Positions 6,195 to 9,564 of a DNA stretch of 9,564 bases are shown in pieces. The notes below the pieces were generated by a model, which searched no databases, was not told the origin of the DNA, and was given only the letters and a program-made list of their open reading frames with translations. The stretch lies in NCBI GenBank assembly GCA_009782085.1, contig WQUN01000213.1:1-9564 (forward strand), read 5' to 3'. Source of the DNA: Bacillota bacterium (GTDB lineage Bacteria; Bacillota; Clostridia; Lachnospirales; WQUN01). A program made the translations under genes and the position numbers. Within the stretch, counting starts at the first letter, position 1; each line of letters opens with the position of its first letter.

Positions 6195-6230
6195 GGGCTG
6201 ACAGTTCGGCATAAACCGAACTGTCAGCCC
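6195..6230 (-). other. perfect 15-bp hairpin upstream of the Dit gene
   Basis: GGGCTGACAGTTCGG (6195-6209) pairs perfectly with CCGAACTGTCAGCCC (6216-6230) around a 6-base loop. Read on the minus strand, it is followed after 14 bases by T6 (6181-6176) and then, after four more, by T9 (6171-6163), just before the Dit ribosome binding region. The gap makes it a poor standard terminator, but it could weaken read-through or act as an RNA processing or stabilising hairpin on the late message. It marks the left edge of the inserted toxin locus. Confidence 0.5.
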
Positions 6231-6276
6231 CAGCAGGGCTGCTTACTAATATATTGTCAGGTTTTCTTGTATTTTC

Positions 6277-6305
6277 TGGACAACCCAATAATAAAGTGTA
6301 ATAAT
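6277..6305 (+). promoter_or_regulatory. toxin promoter, sigma-A type
   Basis: TGGACA at 6277-6282 (5 of 6 to TTGACA), a 17-base spacer, then AATAAT at 6300-6305 (5 of 6 to TATAAT). A TG at 6297-6298 gives an extended -10. It faces away from the tail operon and lies 82 bases upstream of the small toxin ORF, with a predicted start near 6312 and a leader of about 75 bases. Confidence 0.7.
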
Positions 6306-6387
6306 GTCTTTAAGCGCAATTGCATATGGACGGCCGGGCTGAACTCCACAACGTCATGATGTCGCTATTCACAAAGGAGGAATGCCC

Positions 6388-6480
6388 ATGACTTTGTTTG
6401 AGGTCGTGAGCGCGGTAATAAACTCAGGTATGCTTTTGCTTGCCTGGTTGACTTACCACAATCGCAACAAAAAACAATAG
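6388..6480 (+). CDS. holin-like type I toxin micropeptide (TxpA/Hol_Tox-like)
   Basis: 30-residue peptide on the strand opposite to all other genes. It starts MTLFEVVSAVINSGM, continues with one hydrophobic membrane-spanning segment (about residues 5-23, ending LLLAWLTY), and ends in a basic tail, HNRNKKQ. This is the layout of the putative holin-like toxins (Hol_Tox) and of TxpA-type peptides of type I toxin-antitoxin loci: M-T-x-[FY]-E near the start, one helix, and a Lys-rich end. The ribosome binding site AAAGGAGG (6373-6380) sits seven bases before the ATG, near ideal. The locus has its own promoter, a terminator, and a convergent antisense promoter. By analogy the peptide would insert in the membrane and harm the cell when the antisense RNA is lost. 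It could be misread as a holin; its size and context favour the toxin. Toxicity is inferred. Confidence 0.78.
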   Translation: MTLFEVVSAVINSGMLLLAWLTYHNRNKKQ

Positions 6481-6511
6481 CCGCCCCTGCTGCAATTAGG
6501 TTAGCGGCTAT
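6470..6511 (-). terminator. antitoxin RNA terminator
   Basis: On the minus strand ATAGCCGC (6511-6504) pairs perfectly with GCGGCTAT (6484-6477), and TG plus T6 follows at once (6476-6470). The loop of 19 bases contains CCT and AGG, which can extend pairing. It overlaps the end of the toxin ORF, so it would end the antisense RNA just inside the toxin coding region. A late-operon transcript coming from the tape measure gene would also meet it. Confidence 0.65.
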
Positions 6512-6578
6512 GCTTTGCCGATAAATCCGGCTCTGTAATGCCTTCGCCTGGCCGTCTTTACAACGGTTGCGCTAGCAC

Positions 6579-6619
6579 CCAGCGAGGCGTTGTTACCGGC
6601 AACGCCTCGCTGGTTTTTG
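6579..6619 (+). terminator. toxin mRNA terminator
   Basis: A perfect 14-bp stem, CCAGCGAGGCGTTG (6579-6592) with CAACGCCTCGCTGG (6600-6613), has a 7-base loop and is followed directly by TTTTT (6614-6618). This is a classic intrinsic terminator on the plus strand. It ends the toxin transcript about 100 bases past the ORF and prevents it running antisense into the tape measure gene. Confidence 0.9.
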
Positions 6620-6628
6620 TATGCGCTG

Positions 6629-6657
6629 ATCTTACACCCTTATTCTCCCCATGTCAA
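6629..6657 (-). promoter_or_regulatory. antitoxin RNA promoter, sigma-A type
   Basis: On the minus strand a perfect TTGACA (6657-6652), a 17-base spacer and TAAGAT (6634-6629, 4 of 6 to TATAAT). It lies 8 bases beyond the tape measure stop and points towards the toxin gene. No open frame with a ribosome binding site follows, so it most likely drives a non-coding RNA. Its better -35 box than the toxin promoter fits the usual excess of antitoxin RNA. Confidence 0.7.
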
Positions 6658-6664
6658 CACCATT

Positions 6665-7648
6665 CTAAAACCCGAACCCCATCCGCTCCGCGCTGACCCG
6701 ATCCATCCGTCTCATCTCCGCTACGCTCATCTCGACCGGGCTGTTATAAGTCGGGCTGTACGTCAACGACGGCTTCACGGCCCCTGCGATCTCCTCCGCC
6801 AGTCTCCTGTAGTCTATCTCTTTTACTCCTGCGCCGGTATACAATAAGCCCGCCGGGCCGCCGAAAGCATAATCCGCCGCCAGGCTCTGCGCCGCCCCAA
6901 ACGCCGCCGCCGTCTCGTTCAGAAGCGCCGCGCTCTCCCGGAAACTCAGTATTTGCTCTCCTCCGGAGAAATCCACGAGCTCTGGCCCTTCCTCGCCGAC
7001 GACGGCCAGCCCCGGCGCCGCGCCGCCCGTGCCCGACGCGTAGGCCCCGACGGAAACGTCCCCTCCGCCGCCGGCAGAACCCACCGCGCTCGCGATATCC
7101 GTCAAATACGAGACTATCCGGTCCCGCGTGGCCTGTATCCCCGACAGCAGCATATTCGCGTACTCCTGTCCGACCGAATACCAGACCGGCACATATTCCT
7201 TCAGCGCCGCGGCGTTCGCGTCCTGCGACAGCCTGACTTCCCGCTCCTGCTTGCGGAGCTCGGCCGTCAGGTTCGCGGTTTTTAGCGTCTCCGCCGCCTT
7301 ATAGTCCTCCGCGCCTTTGTCGTACCGCGCCTTCAGCGCCGCCTCGTTTTCGTCGGCCGCCGTCAGGCGCGCCGCCAACTCCCCCCTGAAAAAGGCGCTG
7401 TCCGCCGCCTGCCCGGCCCTGAACGCTTCGCCGAGCTTTTGGTAATCGCCCGTGATTGCGGCGGCCTGGGCCTTGACCTGCGCCCCGGCGTCCCGCGCCC
7501 CCGCGCCGAGGGCCGCTATGCTCTCTCCCATCGCCGCGGACGACTGCGCGAACTGCCGCATAGTCTCGCCCGCGGCCGCGACCGCGTCCCTGTACCCGCT
7601 GGTGTCCAGCGTCAGGTACGCCACCGCCGTGCCTACGTTTACCGCCAA
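6665..7648 (-). CDS. short tail tape measure protein
   Basis: 327-residue protein with the two ends of a tape measure protein but little between them. The N-terminus (VNVGTAVAYLTLDTSGY, then RDAVAAAGETMRQF) is the typical tape measure opening. Residues about 40-155 are Ala/Glu/Lys-rich and likely coiled coil. Residues about 204-234 hold the usual C-terminal region, YASGTGGAAPGLAVVGEEGP then ELVDFSGG, and the end (PTYNSPVEMSVAEMRRMD) also fits. I see no strong membrane segment and no lytic domain. Most siphovirus tape measures exceed 600 residues. At the usual rule of about 1.5 angstroms per residue this one predicts a tail near 50 nm. The start is TTG at 7648, four bases after the chaperone ORF, with a weak GGGAAG upstream. 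Internal deletion is an alternative to a naturally short tail. Confidence 0.8.
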   Translation of the reverse strand: MAVNVGTAVAYLTLDTSGYRDAVAAAGETMRQFAQSSAAMGESIAALGAGARDAGAQVKAQAAAITGDYQKLGEAFRAGQAADSAFFRGELAARLTAADENEAALKARYDKGAEDYKAAETLKTANLTAELRKQEREVRLSQDANAAALKEYVPVWYSVGQEYANMLLSGIQATRDRIVSYLTDIASAVGSAGGGGDVSVGAYASGTGGAAPGLAVVGEEGPELVDFSGGEQILSFRESAALLNETAAAFGAAQSLAADYAFGGPAGLLYTGAGVKEIDYRRLAEEIAGAVKPSLTYSPTYNSPVEMSVAEMRRMDRVSAERMGFGF

Positions 7649-7652
7649 GCAA

Positions 7653-7892
7653 TCACTTCCCGAACCCCCTCAAATACTCCACCAGATCCCCAGCGCCGGC
7701 GTTCCCAGCCCCCGCGCGTTCCCGCCGCGCGGGTTCCTTAGCGTCTCTCTCCCTCAGCTTCCCCGATATGAACCCGCAGGCCTCGTCGAAACAAAACGCC
7801 GTATACCCGTCCTCAATCCCAATCAACCGGCTCGGCCGCTCCCCGTACTCCGCTCCGAGCCTCAGCACCCTCATCACCTGCCGGGACGCCAC
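7653..7892 (-). CDS. tail assembly chaperone, downstream ORF (gpT-like part)
   Basis: 79-codon open frame overlapping the upstream chaperone gene by 80 bases. It is probably expressed mainly as the C-terminal part of a frameshift fusion rather than alone. The segment SRLIGIEDGYTAFCFDEACGF resembles the downstream ORF found just before tape measure genes in clostridial phages, where such fusions hold the tape measure during tail assembly (gpG/gpGT principle of lambda). The first sense codon with start potential is GTG at 7892, but it has no ribosome binding site; an ATG at 7874 has only GGCAGG three bases away. The frame is open upstream to a TAA at 7913-7911. Four bases separate it from the tape measure gene. 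Confidence 0.75.
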   Translation of the reverse strand: MASRQVMRVLRLGAEYGERPSRLIGIEDGYTAFCFDEACGFISGKLRERDAKEPARRERAGAGNAGAGDLVEYLRGFGK

Positions 7893-8265
7893 GAAAGGGC
7901 TCCAGCGCCTTTATCCCCGCCTGCGTATAGTTGAAAACCGCCAAAATCTGCGCGTCCGTGAGCTCCAGGCCGATTTCCTCAAGCTCCTCCCACGTCGGCT
8001 CGGCCAACGCTTCCCGCGCCATGGCCTCGAACACCTCGCACTGCTCCCTGAACCCCGCCTCCGAAGGCCCGCCGGCGCCCCCTCCGCCGAAGAGCCCCGC
8101 CGCCGCCCTGAGCAGCCCGTTCGGCAGCTTCCCGCGCGCGGCGAGCCCAAGCAGCGACGGCCGCCTCAGCCTGGCGAAGAACCTCTCCCCGCGGGCAAAC
8201 GGCGGAAGCTCCACGATTTCCCCGCCGGCGTACTTTTTGAGTTCCTCAATTCCCGTGACCGTCAC
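7813..8265 (-). CDS. tail assembly chaperone (gpG-like)
   Basis: 150-residue protein at the position of the lambda gpG analogue, between tail tube and tape measure. It starts VTVTGIEELKKYAGGEIVELPPF. It has an Ala/Gly-rich stretch at about residues 60-75, a helical acidic part (REALAEPTWEELEEIGLEL) and TDAQILAVFNYTQAG near the end. The last two resemble the chaperones of Gram-positive siphoviruses that recruit the tape measure during tube growth. The GTG at 8265 is chosen: GAGGTGG lies five to six bases upstream and it starts 10 bases past the tail tube stop. A longer ATG at 8316 would lie inside the tail tube gene. Near its 3' end the codons CCC TTT C form a likely +1 slippage site leading into the next ORF, which would give a 203-residue fusion. 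Confidence 0.78.
   Translation of the reverse strand: MTVTGIEELKKYAGGEIVELPPFARGERFFARLRRPSLLGLAARGKLPNGLLRAAAGLFGGGGAGGPSEAGFREQCEVFEAMAREALAEPTWEELEEIGLELTDAQILAVFNYTQAGIKALEPFRGVPAGDEGAEARSGVRGAAEPVDWD
7893..7899 (-). promoter_or_regulatory. candidate +1 frameshift site CCC-TTT-C
   Basis: In the chaperone frame the codons read GAG CCC TTT CGT. The next ORF is in the +1 frame and is open from 7910 onward. A one-base forward slip lets the Pro tRNA re-pair from CCC to CCT and the Phe tRNA from TTT to TTC, so both pair almost perfectly after the shift. No lambda-type -1 heptamer would lead to the right frame. Plus-one shifting on CCC-U sites is known for some Gram-positive phage structural genes. 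The efficiency cannot be judged from sequence. Confidence 0.5.
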
Positions 8266-8275
8266 GGCACCCACC

Positions 8276-8833
8276 TCATTCCGCCAGCGGCAAACGCTCA
8301 ACCGCCTCGATGACATAGGGCGCCTGCCCCGGCGACGGCGCGGTGGATATCGTGTACTTCGCCGCGTAAAACCTGCTGTCGTCGAAGGTCAGCTCCACCG
8401 GCTCGCCCTTCCCGTTCGGCAGCGCCAGCCGCACATACCCGATGATCTCCCCGCTGGTGTCCGTCTCCTCGGTGTATATGTCCACGTCGAACTTGCCGAG
8501 ATTCGGCGCGCTCCCCGCCGCCGGCGGCGTATACGACAGGAAATTCCCGTTCCCGTCCCTCGCGATGCTCCCGCCCTGCAGCAGCGCCACGACCTCCGGC
8601 AGAAACATGTTGTCGTCGAACTCCACGTCCACGCCCTTTATGGCCGAGTCGAACTTTTTCTGCGCCTTAAGCACGCCCTTTATGACCAGTTCGATCTTCT
8701 TGCCCGCTTCGATCACGATCTTCGCGTTCGCCCGCGTGGAGGTGGAAAAAGTGTACCTCTTCCCATCCTCCGCCGTCAGCACGACCATCGCCACGCCGAT
8801 CAGCGCCTTTTCCACGGTGTTGTCAAAAGCCAT
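8276..8833 (-). CDS. major tail (tube) protein
   Basis: 185-residue protein that by size, position and pattern is the tail tube subunit, which stacks in rings to form the non-contractile tail. It begins MAFDNTVEKALIGVAMVVL and has strand-rich segments such as KRYTFSTSTRANAKIVIEAG, VDVEFDDNMFLPEVVALLQGG and KFDVDIYTEETDTSGEIIGY. Residues 40-75 (KKIELVIKGVLKAQKKFDSA) are Lys-rich. No sheath gene lies beside it, which supports a siphovirus. The ATG at 8833 is preferred over the ATG at 8839 because AAAGGGGG sits at a good distance, while for 8839 it almost touches the start. It overlaps the upstream gene by 11 bases. Confidence 0.85.
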   Translation of the reverse strand: MAFDNTVEKALIGVAMVVLTAEDGKRYTFSTSTRANAKIVIEAGKKIELVIKGVLKAQKKFDSAIKGVDVEFDDNMFLPEVVALLQGGSIARDGNGNFLSYTPPAAGSAPNLGKFDVDIYTEETDTSGEIIGYVRLALPNGKGEPVELTFDDSRFYAAKYTISTAPSPGQAPYVIEAVERLPLAE

Positions 8834-9176
8834 AGCCATCCCCCTTTGCCCTGTATATCTGATACGCTATTCCCGTCGAGTAAGCCCTTTTTCGCTCGTC
8901 CAGAAACACCGGCGTCTCGTCCCCGGTCGGCTTCAAAAAGGCCAGCTTTTTCAAGGCCTCCTTGACCTCCCGGACAAACCCGTCCATCTCCGAAAACCTC
9001 TCCGCCGGGAAATAGGCCAGGATCTCGACAGTCCCGCACAGAAGCGACGCCAGGAACGCCCTCTGCCCGCCGTCTCTGATCACCACATACGGCGTCCGGC
9101 ATATCCCCGCGTGCTGCCCCGAGGAGTAAACGTCGATCCCCGCCTCTTTCAACCGCCTGTATATCCTCTTAAACAC
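8823..9176 (-). CDS. probable tail terminator / head-tail completion protein
   Basis: 117-residue protein between the gp10-like and tail tube genes, the usual place of the tail terminator, which caps the tail and docks it to the head. It begins VFKRIYRRLKEAGIDVYSSGQHAG and continues ICRTPYVVIRDGGQRAF, then AYFPAERFSEMDGFVREVKE. These segments look like a small protein family found at this position in clostridial phages. The terminator role is inferred mainly from gene order. I chose the GTG at 9176 because GGAGGA (9191-9186) lies nine bases upstream. A TTG at 9206 would add 10 residues but has no good ribosome binding site. The 3' end overlaps the tail tube gene by 11 bases. Confidence 0.75.
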   Translation of the reverse strand: MFKRIYRRLKEAGIDVYSSGQHAGICRTPYVVIRDGGQRAFLASLLCGTVEILAYFPAERFSEMDGFVREVKEALKKLAFLKPTGDETPVFLDERKRAYSTGIAYQIYRAKGDGYGF

Positions 9177-9207
9177 GCGCCCGTTTCCTCCGCTCTCCGC
9201 CGTCAAA

Positions 9208-9564
9208 TTATTTGTCAGCCCGCACTTGCTCCAGAATCACCGGTGCAAGCGCATTTACCGCCGGCGCCAGCACGGCGAACCGCTTCTCGTTCCCAAGCTC
9301 CAGATACCGGAAATACTCCGTCCCGCCGCTCACGTATATGTCCAGCCCCGCGCCGTCCCACGCCGCGCCGCCGGCGATGCTCTTCCTGGCCTCGCCCGTC
9401 CTGTCGCGCCACTTGTACGGCCCGCCCGCGCGCGCCGATACCGGACGGCGAAGTCGCCGCCCCCTTCGCGCGAGCGTCTTGAACAACACAATTTCCCTCT
9501 CCGTGTATTGCTTCTCCGGCGCGTACGGAAACGGCGGGTTCCTGGCCCATTCCGCGAGCCGCTC
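9208..9564 (-). CDS. HK97 gp10-like protein, 5' end beyond window
   Basis: The last 118 residues of a gene that enters from the right edge; the frame is open to base 9564. It reads ERLAEWARNPPFPYAPEKQY, then TEREIVLFKTLARRGRRLRR, then PYKWRDRTGEARKSIAGGA and YFRYLELGNEKRFAVLAPA. The pattern of a tyrosine-rich 'FRYLELGNEKRFAVL' near the C-terminus after 'W-R-D-R-T-G-E-A-R-K-S-I' is that of HK97 gp10-family head-tail joining proteins. A GTG at 9489 in this frame is not the true start, as the coding pattern continues upstream of it. The stop (9210-9208) is 31 bases from the preferred start of the next gene. Confidence 0.8.
   Translation of the reverse strand, partial: ERLAEWARNPPFPYAPEKQYTEREIVLFKTLARRGRRLRRPVSARAGGPYKWRDRTGEARKSIAGGAAWDGAGLDIYVSGGTEYFRYLELGNEKRFAVLAPAVNALAPVILEQVRADK

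Larger units (their letters stand above)
6468..6622 (-). ncRNA. predicted antisense antitoxin RNA (RatA-like)
   Basis: Not a known family I can name; inferred from its signals. A minus-strand promoter (6629-6657) predicts a start near 6622, and an intrinsic terminator (stem 6477-6484 with 6504-6511, then a T-run at 6475-6470) predicts an end near 6468, giving about 155 nt. The RNA would be complementary to the whole 3' UTR of the toxin message and its last four codons, the arrangement of txpA/RatA in Bacillus subtilis. Its 5' end contains the complement of the toxin terminator hairpin, so the two RNAs would present complementary loops (TTACCGG and CCGGTAA) able to start pairing. The ends are estimates. 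Confidence 0.6.

Noticed and set aside
5220..6212. Longer Dit start at 6212
   Set aside because: That start lies in the loop of the 15-bp hairpin and the added residues are read from T-runs; family-like sequence begins at 6143.
6388..6480. The 30-residue peptide as the phage holin
   Set aside because: Holins are normally at least twice as long, lie next to the lysin and run with the late operon; this one is on the opposite strand with its own promoter, terminator and antisense RNA.
1..9564. tRNA, rRNA, insertion sequences, integrase, attachment site
   Set aside because: I looked for cloverleaf patterns, transposase motifs and tyrosine or serine recombinase signatures by eye and saw none; a tRNA or covariance-model scan was not possible.

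Overview
The window is a stretch of phage or prophage DNA holding the tail half of a late operon. The genes are packed head to tail and read leftwards on the minus strand. The layout (head-tail completion proteins, one tail tube protein and no sheath, two overlapping tail chaperone ORFs, a short tape measure, distal tail protein, baseplate, fibres, then a lysin) is that of a long-tailed, non-contractile (siphovirus-type) phage. Family resemblances (ReqiPepy6 Gp37-like, BppU-like and NlpC/P60 proteins, and a Hol_Tox/TxpA-like micropeptide) point to a Gram-positive host. The GC-rich coding DNA and frequent GTG/TTG starts suggest a high-GC member of the Clostridia. That placement is inference from memory of protein families, not a search.

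In transcription order, right to left: 9564-9208 HK97 gp10-like protein (5' end outside the window); 9176-8823 probable tail terminator; 8833-8276 tail tube; 8265-7813 and 7892-7653 tail assembly chaperone ORFs, probably joined by a +1 frameshift; 7648-6665 short tape measure; 6143-5220 distal tail protein (Dit); 5217-4279 baseplate or fibre structural protein; 4226-3051 ReqiPepy6 Gp37-like tail protein; 3054-2233 polyglycine-rich probable tail-tip adhesin; 2218-1979 small accessory protein; 1986-1360 NlpC/P60 lysin; 1249-245 BppU-like protein with a 47-triplet collagen domain, probably a receptor-binding fibre. Bases 1-244 hold no convincing complete gene, but do hold palindromes and one copy of a 24-bp repeat.

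The most interesting region is 6190-6660, between the tape measure and Dit genes. It carries what reads as a complete type I toxin-antitoxin locus on the opposite strand. A 30-residue hydrophobic peptide gene (6388-6480, +) has its own promoter, a strong ribosome binding site and a terminator. A convergent minus-strand promoter (perfect TTGACA, 17-bp spacer) with its own terminator would make an antisense RNA of about 150 nt covering the toxin 3' UTR, as in txpA/RatA. It behaves like a phage moron: a self-contained unit dropped between late genes.

Other points: a 24-bp near-perfect direct repeat brackets the collagen-fibre gene as if it were an exchangeable cassette; two small palindromic elements share the ends GTAGGGG...CCCGTTA but have different self-complementary cores; the collagen gene contains 99-bp internal repeats; and the Gp37-like protein carries a small tandem-repeat insertion.
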